Below, one piece after another: positions 10,792 through 19,588 of a DNA stretch of 64,000 nucleotides. Source of the stretch: Chryseobacterium capnotolerans (GTDB lineage: Bacteria; Bacteroidota; Bacteroidia; Flavobacteriales; Weeksellaceae). Where the stretch lies: NCBI RefSeq assembly GCF_021278965.1, contig NZ_CP065589.1, positions 4,717,001 through 4,781,000 on the forward strand, read 5' to 3'. Position numbers and translations under genes: made by a program. The first letter of the stretch is position 1. Each line of letters begins with the position of its first letter. Below the pieces are notes generated by a model. The model was given only the letters and a program-made list of their open reading frames with translations, did not search any database and was not told where the DNA came from.

Positions 10792-10951
10792 AAAGGCGGT
10801 TACCATTCAATAATAATTCACAAAATGCCATTGGTCGATTATTTCTGCCGTTGGTCTATTTTTCAGCGATCAGGTTAAGATACGCTGTAATTTAGTCTTC
10901 CCAAATTTCTTATGGAAAGACTTGAATTTATCACCTTAAAAACTGTTATCC

Positions 10952-11431
10952 ATGAAAAAAACATCTATTTATTCTCTCATCATGTTTGCCTTTTCCATCT
11001 CATTCCTCAAAGCTCAATCTGCAGTATTGGCAACGGGAATGGATGCTTCAGGCGGCAATGGCTCTGTATCCTACAGTATCGGGCAAGTGGCCTATCTTTA
11101 TAAGGGCAGCGGAGACCAGGTTCTGGAAGGCGTTCAACAACCTTATGAAATCACGGCACTTACCACTCGTGAAGCAGCAACATCAGACTTGAAAGATATT
11201 TTACTGTACCCCAATCCTTTCAAAGATTATCTATACCTGGACTTTACTACAAATAATTTTAAAGGAGCAGAATACCAGCTATTTGATGCTCAGGGTAAAT
11301 TAATCCGAAAAGATTTGATCTCACAACCAAAATCTGAGCTCAATTTCTCCGATATCCCTTCTGCGACCTATATCATTAGAATTAACCAACATGGAGAAAA
11401 CGTAAAAACATTTAAAATCATCAAAAAATAA
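10952..11431 (+). CDS. Small secreted protein with type IX sorting domain
   Basis: A 159-residue protein: signal peptide (MKKTSIYSLIMFAFSISFLKAQ), a short mature domain (SAVLATGMDASGGNGSVSYSIGQVAYLYKGSGDQVLEGVQQPYEI) common in Bacteroidota surface proteins, and a C-terminal type A T9SS sorting domain (LLYPNPFKDYLYLDF ... YQLFDAQGKLI ... YIIRINQHGENVKTFKIIKK). It is exported by the Sec system and then by T9SS to the cell surface. The ATG at 10952 is chosen because it begins the signal peptide. First gene of a three-gene secreted cluster, 5 bp before the next. Confidence 0.85.
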   Translation: MKKTSIYSLIMFAFSISFLKAQSAVLATGMDASGGNGSVSYSIGQVAYLYKGSGDQVLEGVQQPYEITALTTREAATSDLKDILLYPNPFKDYLYLDFTTNNFKGAEYQLFDAQGKLIRKDLISQPKSELNFSDIPSATYIIRINQHGENVKTFKIIKK

Positions 11432-11436
11432 TCACC

Positions 11437-13986
11437 ATGAAAAAAATATTATTATTGTTCTGGATTCTGTCTGGTCTCTGTATGGGACTTTCACAGGCTC
11501 CTGAAAAAATGAGCTACCAGGCTGTCATAAGAAACGGATCAGGACAGTTACTAGGCAATCAGGCGATTGCTGTCAAAGTAAGTCTATTACAAGGATCTCC
11601 TGCAGGCACACTAGTATATTCTGAGCGGCTTACCGGAAATACAAATGCCAACGGCCTTATCAATATGGAGATAGGAACCGGAACTATACTCTCAGGGACC
11701 TTCCCTTCTATCGATTGGACTCTGGGAAATTATTATTTGAAAACAGAAACTGACCCTTCAGGCGGCACAAACTATACCATAGCAGGAACCAGCCAGCTCT
11801 TAAGTGTTCCCTATGCCATGTATGCAAAATCTGCAGGAGGCAGTGGGGGAAGTTTTGCGATCCCTTATACCAATACTGTCAATAATCCTTCTACTCTATT
11901 CTCTTTAACGAACGATGGAGACGGAACTTCACTAGAAGGGAATAACAACACGACAACATCCAATATTGCAGCGGTAAGAGGAATTGTAACCAGTACATCA
12001 CCAGGAGGATTTTCTTCTGCAGTACGAGGAATCAATAACGGAACAGGGGGACTTGGTGTAGGGGTTTACGGAAGCCAGGCTGGAAGCGGATGGGGCGTCT
12101 ATGGAACGACTCCTAATGGACTCGGAGTATATGGCAATGCAACAGGTAATGGAACAGGTGTATATGCTAACAGTAATACAGGTACCGGACTCACAGCAAC
12201 CAGTAATAATGGAATCCCAGCAAGTATTTCTATTTTCAATAATGCCAATAATAATAATGCGCTCAGTGTTTCTACGGTAGGAAACGGAACTGTTGTCAAT
12301 GTCTCCTCTACCGGAAATGGCGCTGGGGTAAGAAGCTCTACAGGAGCAGGGTTTGCTATTCATGGGATCACTACTGCCCAAACCTCTGCTGGTGTGGTGG
12401 CCGATAACAACGGAGCTGGTGAAGCTGTAGTCGGAAGAACTACCAGTGATATAGCCGGAGCTGTAGTAGGTAGAAATGATGGCGGTGGATATGGGGTAAG
12501 AGGTTTTATTGCAACCAACACATCCGGAACAGGGATAGGAGTCTATGGACAAGTAGGGACCAATAACAGTACCGGACGAGCAGGTAGATTTGAAAATTTT
12601 AACAATACCAATACTGACGCGAATACTTTTGAAGTGGTATCTAACGGAAATGGAAACATTCCCGACAACACAAAGGGAAATGCAGCTTCTTTTTTACTTG
12701 ATAATAACAACAGTGTAGGTGCTGCTGTAAGAGGAGAAGTAAATACTATTTTTGGAAACTTTGGTGCTGCCGCTGTATTTGGTGTCTCTTCAGGAACCGG
12801 GGGCCGAGCAGGTCTATTCTATGCCTCAAATCCTGCCGGGAACGGAGCTTCACTTATTGCTTTAACTGATGGAAATGGAAATGCCATTACTGCTAATGCC
12901 GGCAAAGACGGAAACGGCGTGGAAACCAATATTGATGGAGCAGGAAACGCTCTCTACGCATGGGTTCCTAGTTTTTCTACCGGAAGAGCCGGAAGGTTTG
13001 AAATTTTCAATGAAGATAATACAAGTGATGTAGTAACTGTAAAAACTATAGGAAATGGTATTGCTGGAAACTTCAAGGTTGATAGAGTAACCGGAACCTC
13101 TGCTGCAGTAAAAGGAGAAGTCAATTCACAATTTGCTAATTTCGGAACAGCGGGTATATATGGTGTCTCTTCAGGAACGGGTGGTTATGCAGGTCTATTT
13201 TACGCTTCAAATGCTTCCGGAAATGGTCCCGCAGTATTAGCCCTGACTGATGGAAATGGAAATGGGATTACAGCTAATGCGGGGGGAAATGGTGATGGTA
13301 TTGAGGCATCTTGTGACGGGCCTGGTAACGCCATCTCTGGTTTCATCCCCAACTTTGGTACGGGTAAAGCAGGCAGATTTGCTAACTTCAACAACGCTAA
13401 TGGACAACCGGTAGTACATGTAACGACAACCGGTACAGGCTCTACTCTATTGATTAATCATCAGGGACCATCCGGTAATATCGCCATCTATCAAAGTGCA
13501 TCTGCAAATGTTGCCCGTATCAATAAAGCAGGAACAGGGTTCTTCAATGGCGGAACACAAAATAGCGGCGCAGACGTTGCCGAAGCATTTGATGTAGAAG
13601 GAGCTGCTTCTCAATATGAACCCGGTGATATACTGGTCATTTCTACAAATTCTGACCGAACAGTAGAGAAATCTTCAACCCCTTACTCTAATCTTGTAGC
13701 CGGAGTATACGCCACCAAACCTGGTGTACTTTTGACAGAAGAACATATAGATACGGATCTTTCCGGTAAAGTTCCAATGGGAGTCATCGGTGTTATCCCT
13801 ACCAAGGTATGTCTTGAAAACGGAAAAATAAAAAGGGGAGATCTTTTGGTCACATCCTCCCAAACAGGTGTTGCCATGAAGGCCAATCTTAAAAAGGTAA
13901 AAATAGGACAGGTCATCGGAAAAGCCCTTCAAGATTTCAGTCAAAAAGAGGTTGGTAAAATTCAAGTACTAGTCAATATAAAATAA
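11437..13986 (+). CDS. Large Gly/Asn-rich repeat protein, tail-fibre-like, secreted
   Basis: An 849-residue protein with a signal peptide (KKILLLFWILSGLCMGLSQ). The N-terminal domain opening APEKMSYQAVIRNGSGQLLGNQ (about 21-130) is the common Bacteroidota surface-protein module ending QLLSVPYAMYAKSAG. A long Gly/Asn/Thr-rich beta-helix-like region (about 140-700) contains at least two copies of a unit of about 127 residues (GVSSGTGG.AGLFYAS...ALTDGNGN.ITANAG). A C-terminal domain (about 710-849: AEAFDVEG, YEPGDILVIS, VAGVYATKPGVL, GRVP-like GKVPMGVIGVIPTKV, GDLLVTSS) resembles the C-terminal domain of phage-tail-fibre-like proteins. No T9SS domain is seen. Probably a surface fibre or adhesin; function inferred. 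Confidence 0.65.
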   Translation: MKKILLLFWILSGLCMGLSQAPEKMSYQAVIRNGSGQLLGNQAIAVKVSLLQGSPAGTLVYSERLTGNTNANGLINMEIGTGTILSGTFPSIDWTLGNYYLKTETDPSGGTNYTIAGTSQLLSVPYAMYAKSAGGSGGSFAIPYTNTVNNPSTLFSLTNDGDGTSLEGNNNTTTSNIAAVRGIVTSTSPGGFSSAVRGINNGTGGLGVGVYGSQAGSGWGVYGTTPNGLGVYGNATGNGTGVYANSNTGTGLTATSNNGIPASISIFNNANNNNALSVSTVGNGTVVNVSSTGNGAGVRSSTGAGFAIHGITTAQTSAGVVADNNGAGEAVVGRTTSDIAGAVVGRNDGGGYGVRGFIATNTSGTGIGVYGQVGTNNSTGRAGRFENFNNTNTDANTFEVVSNGNGNIPDNTKGNAASFLLDNNNSVGAAVRGEVNTIFGNFGAAAVFGVSSGTGGRAGLFYASNPAGNGASLIALTDGNGNAITANAGKDGNGVETNIDGAGNALYAWVPSFSTGRAGRFEIFNEDNTSDVVTVKTIGNGIAGNFKVDRVTGTSAAVKGEVNSQFANFGTAGIYGVSSGTGGYAGLFYASNASGNGPAVLALTDGNGNGITANAGGNGDGIEASCDGPGNAISGFIPNFGTGKAGRFANFNNANGQPVVHVTTTGTGSTLLINHQGPSGNIAIYQSASANVARINKAGTGFFNGGTQNSGADVAEAFDVEGAASQYEPGDILVISTNSDRTVEKSSTPYSNLVAGVYATKPGVLLTEEHIDTDLSGKVPMGVIGVIPTKVCLENGKIKRGDLLVTSSQTGVAMKANLKKVKIGQVIGKALQDFSQKEVGKIQVLVNIK

Positions 13987-13992
13987 GCCATT

Positions 13993-14403
13993 ATGAAAAC
14001 AGCATATATCATCCCGTTATTATTCCTGGGCACTTTTATTTATGCTCAAGAGAATAAACAGTCTGTTCCAATGGAAGACCAGACACAGGCACTGAAGCAA
14101 ATAAAAGAGCAGGAAGCAAAACTCATGCAGGAGGCCAAAGAAAATTTAGAAAAGCAAACTCCGCATACAGGATTAACTTCTGACCAGGGACTGGAAGTAA
14201 AAAAACAGGAACAAAAATCTAAAGCTTCCAGCGACTCCGGAAAACAGCTTCCCAATACGGCAACATTGGAAGAAATAAAAAAAACAATTCCCAACAGACA
14301 GGCATATCACAATACTATAAATTCTAGGAACACAAAAACAATTATTGGGCTCCCTAATACTGCAACTTTAGAAGAAATAAAAAAAACAATTCCTAAAAAC
14401 TAA
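13993..14403 (+). CDS. Small secreted Lys/Glu-rich protein with internal repeat
   Basis: A 136-residue protein with a signal peptide (MKTAYIIPLLFLGTFIYAQ) followed by a charged helical, probably coiled-coil region. The motif LPNTATLEEIKKTIP occurs twice, once near residue 86 and once at the very C-terminus. I do not recognise a family. It is 6 bp after the large repeat protein gene and is followed by a strong terminator, so it is the last gene of the secreted cluster. Confidence 0.55.
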   Translation: MKTAYIIPLLFLGTFIYAQENKQSVPMEDQTQALKQIKEQEAKLMQEAKENLEKQTPHTGLTSDQGLEVKKQEQKSKASSDSGKQLPNTATLEEIKKTIPNRQAYHNTINSRNTKTIIGLPNTATLEEIKKTIPKN

Positions 14404-14466
14404 TAGCCCTAAAAAAACTAATAATCCCAAAAACTGATAACCAAACTAGATTTTTCAAACAAAAAG

Positions 14467-14491
14467 AAGTCCGCTGACCAGCGGACTTTTG
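14467..14491. terminator. Rho-independent terminator, probably bidirectional
   Basis: Perfect 9-bp stem AAGTCCGCT/AGCGGACTT with a four-base loop, followed by T residues on the + strand and preceded by an A run that gives a U tract on the - strand. It lies between the convergent secreted-protein cluster and the META lipoprotein gene. Confidence 0.85.
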
Positions 14492-14511
14492 TATTATTAA
14501 AGTTCGAATCA

Positions 14512-14946
14512 TTAATCCCAATCAGCAGCTACAAATTTCATAATATTTCCCTGATTGTCAGACAACGTAAGAAAATGCCCTTCCACAGAGTATTTCGTCA
14601 TGGTTTCAAATTTTTTCTGAAAAGAAGTTTCCAGAGTCATATCCTGACAGCCTTTTAAAGTACTTACTCCCTGAGAAATCTTCACTTTTCCTTCTTTTTT
14701 AAATTCAGAAGTAAAAGACATCTGGTTACAACCCATGTATGCACTTCCATAAATTTTCCCCTTTTCCATCTTTCCAGTCAGATTAATTTCAGCTTTATGA
14801 TCGATTAGCTGATCTTTAGAAAACCCATCGAAAGAAACCAGCATCCATTGTCTTTGTAAATAAGGATCTTTATCTGGTACAGCAGAACAATTTACCACAA
14901 GCCCTAAGAATAATATTGTCAAAAGTGGAAATAATATTTTTTTCAT
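14512..14946 (-). CDS. META domain lipoprotein (HslJ-like)
   Basis: A lipoprotein signal (MKKILFPLLTILFLGLVVNC) then one META/HslJ domain: RQWMLVSFDGF, KGKIYGSAYMGCNQMSFTSEF, GVSTLKGCQDMTLETSFQKKF, TLSDNQGNIMKFV. The pair of Cys in GCNQ and KGCQD is characteristic. META proteins are periplasmic or envelope-associated, with roles proposed in stress or heat tolerance. The start at 14946 (MKK) is preferred over an ATG four codons upstream because it gives a compact signal peptide. About 145 residues, normal for a single META domain. Confidence 0.8.
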   Translation of the reverse strand: MKKILFPLLTILFLGLVVNCSAVPDKDPYLQRQWMLVSFDGFSKDQLIDHKAEINLTGKMEKGKIYGSAYMGCNQMSFTSEFKKEGKVKISQGVSTLKGCQDMTLETSFQKKFETMTKYSVEGHFLTLSDNQGNIMKFVAADWD

Positions 14947-15032
14947 GCTGATTATCATCCCATTTTCATACCAATCCTGGGCTGAATCTCATAAAAATTA
15001 GTAAATTAGCGACACAAAAATTATTTTATAAA

Positions 15033-17240
15033 ATGAAAAGACTATTTCTACTATTCACTTTCTTACTGAGCTTTGCTCAGATGAGGGCGGATGAGGGGAT
15101 GTGGCTGCTTATGCTTGTCAAAAGACTTAACGGTGTTGATATGCAAAAAGAGGGTCTACATCTAACGCCTGAAGAAATTTATTCAGTAAACAATTCCAGC
15201 TTAAAAGACGCCATTGTAAGTTTTGGTGGTTTCTGTACAGGAGAGATTGTTTCTGATAAAGGACTTTTATTCACGAACCACCACTGTGGGTACGGAGCTG
15301 TAGCTGCGGCTTCTACTCCGGAAAAAGACTATTTGAAGAACGGATTCTGGGCAATGAAACAGAAAGACGAATTCAATGCAAAGGATCTTTATGTAAGATT
15401 TTTAGTAAGAATGGATGATGCTACTCAAAGAATCACATCCAAGCTAAACAACAATATGACCGGAGCAGAGAGAAAAGCTGTAATTGATGCTGAGACTAAA
15501 GCAATCCAGACAGAAAACTCTGAAAACGGGAAATATACCGTAGTGGTAAAAGATTTCTTCAACGGAAACGAATTCTACTATTTCGTATACCAAGATTATA
15601 AAGATGTAAGATTAGTAGGGGCACCACCTTCATCATTAGGAAAATTCGGGGGTGATACTGACAACTGGGAATGGCCAAGACATACTGCAGACTTCACTGT
15701 TTTCAGAGTGTATGCTGATGCAGCAGGAAATCCTGCAGAATATTCTCCAAGTAACGTTCCTATGAAGCCTAAGCATTTCTTACCGGTTTCTCTTAAAGGA
15801 ATTAAGCCTGGTGATTTCTCCATGATCCTTGGATACCCTGGCAGAACAAACCGTTACCTTACTTCTTATGGAATTCAGCAGATGGTAAACAAAGACTATC
15901 CGGCTTGGGTTGAAGCTTCTAAAACAGCAATGGATGTAATGAAGAAGTATATGGATAAAGATAAAGCGACTCAGCTTAACTATGCGTCTCAATATGCTTC
16001 TGTAGCTAACTATTGGAAAAACAGACAAGGCACGATTGACGCTGTTAACAAAAACGGAACTATCACTGATAAGAAAGGGATTGAGGATAAGTTCAAAACA
16101 TGGGCAGTTCAACCGGGAAATACTATGTATGATGGTATTTTAGATGATATCAGCGCTTATTACAAACAAACTTCTGACAGAAATGTTGAAAGAAACTATG
16201 CTACTCAGTTTTCTAGAAACGCCAAATATATTTCTCTTGCTTTACAATTAGGTTCTGTTCTAAAGACTTATGCAGCTCAGGATATGCAAGGAAGATTAGC
16301 AATGAAGGCTAAAACAGAAGCGGCGATTAAAGCGGCTTATGAAAACTTCAGTACTCCATTGGAAGGGGAAATGCTTTCAGCAATGACCAGCCTTTACCAA
16401 GCTAGAGTAAAAAATCCAGAAGTGGCTTCTGCTACTATCTTAGGGCTAGATGCTAAAACAGTTTCTAACTTAGCTTACTCTTCTATTTTTGCAAACAAAA
16501 CTTCTGCAACAAACTTCTTATTGAATCCTGATGCATTAAAACTTGATGCTGATCCACTTTGGAAAGCAGCAAACGGCATCACCGCAGATCAGAAAATGAG
16601 TACTGAAAGATATGTAAAGATAGATGATAATTTTGCAAAAAACAGCCGCCTATTCTTAGCTGGTTTAGTGAAAGCTATGCCTGAGAAGAAATTCTATCCG
16701 GATGCCAACTCTACAATGAGATTAACTTACGGAACAGTAGACAAACTTCCTATCAGAGAAGACAGAAACTACTTCGGAGTTACTGATAACTACTATACAG
16801 ACATGTCTGGTCTTGTTGGAAAATACAAGAAAGGTGATGAAGAATTCGATCTTCCTCAAAGAGTAATTGACCTTTACAACCTTAAAGATTTCGGACAGTA
16901 TGCTGATGCAAAAGGATACATGCCTGTAAACTTCCTTTCTAACAATGACATTACAGGAGGAAACTCTGGTTCTCCGGTAATTGATGGAGATGGAAACCTT
17001 ATCGGTATTGCCTTTGACGGAAACAGCGAAGCATTAAGCGGAGATATCGTATTCGAGCCTGAATGGCAGAAAACAATCAACGTAGATGTTCGTTTTGTTC
17101 TTTGGACCATTGATAAATTTGCTGGTGCAAGAAGATTAGTTGATGAATTAAAGCTTGTAAGAGATGCAAATACTCCGGCTGATACAAAAACTAAAAACTC
17201 AGGTACTACAACATTACCTAAGAAAACAAAGAAAAAATAA
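15033..17240 (+). CDS. S46 family dipeptidyl peptidase, DPP7-like
   Basis: A 735-residue periplasmic serine peptidase of family S46, which removes dipeptides from the N-termini of imported oligopeptides. It has a signal peptide (RLFLLFTFLLSFAQ), the catalytic His in TNHHCGYG (His84), and the nucleophile Ser645 in TGGNSGSPV. Known specificity rule for the family: the residue 18 positions after the nucleophile is Arg in DPP11 (acidic P1) and Gly in DPP7 (hydrophobic P1). Here it is Gly663 (IAFDGN), so DPP7-type specificity is inferred. It is a single-gene unit ended by a hairpin and typical of asaccharolytic Bacteroidota. Confidence 0.9.
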   Translation: MKRLFLLFTFLLSFAQMRADEGMWLLMLVKRLNGVDMQKEGLHLTPEEIYSVNNSSLKDAIVSFGGFCTGEIVSDKGLLFTNHHCGYGAVAAASTPEKDYLKNGFWAMKQKDEFNAKDLYVRFLVRMDDATQRITSKLNNNMTGAERKAVIDAETKAIQTENSENGKYTVVVKDFFNGNEFYYFVYQDYKDVRLVGAPPSSLGKFGGDTDNWEWPRHTADFTVFRVYADAAGNPAEYSPSNVPMKPKHFLPVSLKGIKPGDFSMILGYPGRTNRYLTSYGIQQMVNKDYPAWVEASKTAMDVMKKYMDKDKATQLNYASQYASVANYWKNRQGTIDAVNKNGTITDKKGIEDKFKTWAVQPGNTMYDGILDDISAYYKQTSDRNVERNYATQFSRNAKYISLALQLGSVLKTYAAQDMQGRLAMKAKTEAAIKAAYENFSTPLEGEMLSAMTSLYQARVKNPEVASATILGLDAKTVSNLAYSSIFANKTSATNFLLNPDALKLDADPLWKAANGITADQKMSTERYVKIDDNFAKNSRLFLAGLVKAMPEKKFYPDANSTMRLTYGTVDKLPIREDRNYFGVTDNYYTDMSGLVGKYKKGDEEFDLPQRVIDLYNLKDFGQYADAKGYMPVNFLSNNDITGGNSGSPVIDGDGNLIGIAFDGNSEALSGDIVFEPEWQKTINVDVRFVLWTIDKFAGARRLVDELKLVRDANTPADTKTKNSGTTTLPKKTKKK

Positions 17241-17260
17241 TATTATCTGATATATTTTTG

Positions 17261-17291
17261 AAACCGTGAAAGTAATTTTCACGGTTTTTTT
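17261..17291 (+). terminator. Rho-independent terminator after the S46 peptidase gene
   Basis: Stem AAACCGTGAAA/TTTCACGGTTT with a 5-nt loop followed by a T run. It lies 20 bp after the peptidase stop codon and covers the upstream ATG of the next open frame (17266), showing that the next gene really starts at 17317. Confidence 0.88.
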
Positions 17292-17316
17292 ATTTTTGAA
17301 TATTAAAATATTAATA

Positions 17317-17793
17317 ATGAGTTCTCAGCCTATATTATTCACAGCCATCATAAAACAGAATGGAGACATGAATGCTGCTTTTGTAGAGTTTCCATTTTCC
17401 ACAGAAAAGCTGTTCAACAAAAAAGGACAGGTAAAAATTAAAGCTCTATTTGATGACAAGGCTGAATACCAGGGAAGTCTGGTTACAATGAAATCAGACT
17501 GTCATATTTTGGGACTGACCAAAGAAATCAGACAGCAACTTGGAAAAACTTTTGGCGATGAGGTTTCTGTCTCTCTTATTGAAGATAAAGAAGAAAGAAT
17601 TGTTGAGATTGCAGATGACATTGTCTTGATCTTTAATGAAAACCCTGATGCAAAAGTATTATTCGACACAATGAGCTATACCCACAAAAAGGAATATATC
17701 CGATGGATTGAAGAAGCTAAAAAGCCTGAAACAAGAGAAAGCAGAAAAGCTAAAATGATTCAGATGATTCTGGAAGGAAAAAAAGGAGTATAA
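17317..17793 (+). CDS. YdeI/OmdA family protein with DUF1905 domain
   Basis: About 158 residues. N-terminal DUF1905 beta domain (ILFTAIIKQNGDMNAAFVEFPFSTEKLFNKKGQVKIKALFDD) and C-terminal bacteriocin-protection/YdeI-OmpD-associated helix bundle (MSYTHKKEYIRWIEEAKKPETRESRKAKMIQMILEGKKG). The biochemical role is not established. The start at 17317 (MSSQP) is chosen because the longer open frame would begin within the preceding terminator hairpin. Confidence 0.8.
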   Translation: MSSQPILFTAIIKQNGDMNAAFVEFPFSTEKLFNKKGQVKIKALFDDKAEYQGSLVTMKSDCHILGLTKEIRQQLGKTFGDEVSVSLIEDKEERIVEIADDIVLIFNENPDAKVLFDTMSYTHKKEYIRWIEEAKKPETRESRKAKMIQMILEGKKGV

Positions 17794-17810
17794 TCACCTT
17801 TCTTTATCTA

Positions 17811-18092
17811 TTACACTTTTACTTCTGCTTGCAAATATTGCTTTCCTCCTCCATTGGTAACAGTCAGGAATCCGTCATAATGAGCTACCCTTACTCCAAG
17901 GTCATTCATGACTTCTTTAAAATACCCACTCTTTTTTACATGATCTGGCTGCCATAGAAATTGTGCAGACTGCCCTTGTTGATTCTGAAAAATCAATGAA
18001 TCCAGCCTATTTTCAAATCCTGATGAGGTAAGATCTATCACCACACTTTCATTAGCTACAAAGTCCTTAGTTAATATCATATATTTATTCAT
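17811..18092 (-). CDS. Hypothetical small protein
   Basis: A 93-residue protein with no signal peptide or membrane segment, predicted mainly beta (VVIDLTSSGFENRLDSLIFQNQQGQSAQFLWQP ... GFLTVTNGGGKQYLQAEVKV). I do not recognise a family. Codon use is like its neighbours and it ends 17 bp from the convergent YdeI-type gene, which supports it as a real gene. Confidence 0.5.
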   Translation of the reverse strand: MNKYMILTKDFVANESVVIDLTSSGFENRLDSLIFQNQQGQSAQFLWQPDHVKKSGYFKEVMNDLGVRVAHYDGFLTVTNGGGKQYLQAEVKV

Positions 18093-18277
18093 TTTCTATT
18101 TTTTTATTCTGAGACAAAAGTCTTTATCTCTAGCGACAGAACTCGACGTATTATTTACAAAACAGCTCTTTATAAAACTAGCTGATTTCAATATTTTTAA
18201 AATATTTGATATTTTTTTGTCAGGATCTTTAAAAGTGATCGACTATAGTTTTGACTACAACTTAAAAAAATCACTTT

Positions 18278-19501
18278 ATGAAAAAGACATTCTTTAAAAC
18301 CACAGTATTTGCGGCAGCTATAACAGCTGCATTAACGCTTTTTTCATGCGACGATTCGGATAACAACATGATGGACAACTCTTATCAGAGAACCATCACA
18401 TTCGAAAATATCGTTGCTCCTAAAGACTTTGTACAAAGTGGAAGCTTTCAGGGATCAGGAACTCCTCCGGTGATCATGCCAGGGCAGTCTGTATCATTCA
18501 AGTTCAGCGCAGGAAAAACGCAGGCCCTTATGTTTGCCACGATGTATGGTGCTTCAAAAGATTGGTTTTTTGCATCTCAACAGCCAGGCATCAAACTCTT
18601 TGACTCTAATGGAGTTCCTATCACAGGTGATGTCTCTTCAAGCGTATTATTATGGGACAACGGAACTAAAGACAATATGACCGGTCAGCCCGAGAGCAAG
18701 CCCATCATGCAGGTTCCTAATGTAACAGCTTCGCAATTGATGAAACTTAATCTGACTTATGATGATGTAAAATCTGAATTCACTCTTACCATTAACAATA
18801 CTTCCGGCGGAACAGCTAATCAGACGCCATTTTCTCCGGGAGTATGGGCCGTATCTAACTATAACGGTATGCAGCTCCTGAACAGTGCTCCATTTTTCAC
18901 TCCTAATGCATTATCCAATCCTGAGATCACAGATATTGCCCAGATGGGAAATATTGACAAAATGAAGGCAAAACTTATGGCTAATACAGGAATTATGACG
19001 GGACTTTCTCCTGCACTGATCGTTGTGTATCGTGGGGATAAAAATCCTATTTATGAACTTGGGAAAACAGATGCCGGAATGGGATTGAAAGATATTGCCC
19101 AGTTTGGGAATGTGGCCAAACTTCAGAATAGTTTGAAATCGTTACCCAATATAAAAGGGGTCTATGTTGCAGGTAATGCACCTGTGGCTCCAGGAAATAA
19201 GGTAATGGCCAGCTTCAAAGCTGATCCGGGAGATAAGATTGCCTATGCAACCATGTTTGGTTTTTCTAATGATTGGTTCTATGCCAATGATCAAAATATC
19301 GAAGCTAATTTTAAAGGAGATCTTAGTTCAAAAACCTCTTTATTTGATTCAGGAACTGGAGTAGATCAATATCCTGGTGCAGGAAATCGTCAGGCTTTGT
19401 TTGGCGGAATCCCACAAAGTGAAAGTATGCCTATTTCTAAAGTTGGAACACAATATCCGGTTCCTGCTGTGCAAAATGTAATAAAAGTAACTGTGAATTA
19501 A
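18278..19501 (+). CDS. Spondin-domain lipoprotein
   Basis: A 407-residue protein with a lipobox (ALTLFSC, Cys about residue 24) and two tandem spondin-like domains. Each contains the pattern PGQSVSFKF or PGNKVMASF, followed by A..FATMYGxSxDWFFA (copy 1: ALMFATMYGASKDWFFAS; copy 2: IAYATMFGFSNDWFYAN) and an L(W)D(N/S)GT motif. Bacterial spondin-domain proteins are cell-surface or periplasmic, possibly adhesive; the function here is inferred. Monocistronic, ended by a bidirectional hairpin. Confidence 0.8.
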   Translation: MKKTFFKTTVFAAAITAALTLFSCDDSDNNMMDNSYQRTITFENIVAPKDFVQSGSFQGSGTPPVIMPGQSVSFKFSAGKTQALMFATMYGASKDWFFASQQPGIKLFDSNGVPITGDVSSSVLLWDNGTKDNMTGQPESKPIMQVPNVTASQLMKLNLTYDDVKSEFTLTINNTSGGTANQTPFSPGVWAVSNYNGMQLLNSAPFFTPNALSNPEITDIAQMGNIDKMKAKLMANTGIMTGLSPALIVVYRGDKNPIYELGKTDAGMGLKDIAQFGNVAKLQNSLKSLPNIKGVYVAGNAPVAPGNKVMASFKADPGDKIAYATMFGFSNDWFYANDQNIEANFKGDLSSKTSLFDSGTGVDQYPGAGNRQALFGGIPQSESMPISKVGTQYPVPAVQNVIKVTVN

Positions 19502-19554
19502 AGTTTGTTGGATTCAACCTGGATCTATTTGTAAGGAATAGTTCGGTTTTCCAA

Positions 19555-19585
19555 AAATCCCACGCAGCTTTGCTGCCTGGGATTT
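19555..19585. terminator. Bidirectional terminator hairpin
   Basis: Long near-perfect stem AAATCCCACGCAGC/GCTGCCTGGGATTT with a 3-nt loop and T-rich flank, between the convergent spondin lipoprotein and NRPS genes. Confidence 0.8.
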
Positions 19586-19588
19586 AAT

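Noticed and set aside
11998..12552. Long minus-strand open frame inside the repeat protein gene
   Set aside because: Its translation is low-complexity Ser/Ile/Thr/Cys-rich, a shadow of the Gly/Asn-rich repeats on the + strand.
17266..17316. Upstream start for the YdeI-like gene
   Set aside because: It lies inside the terminator of the S46 peptidase gene and would add a hydrophobic segment not typical of the family.
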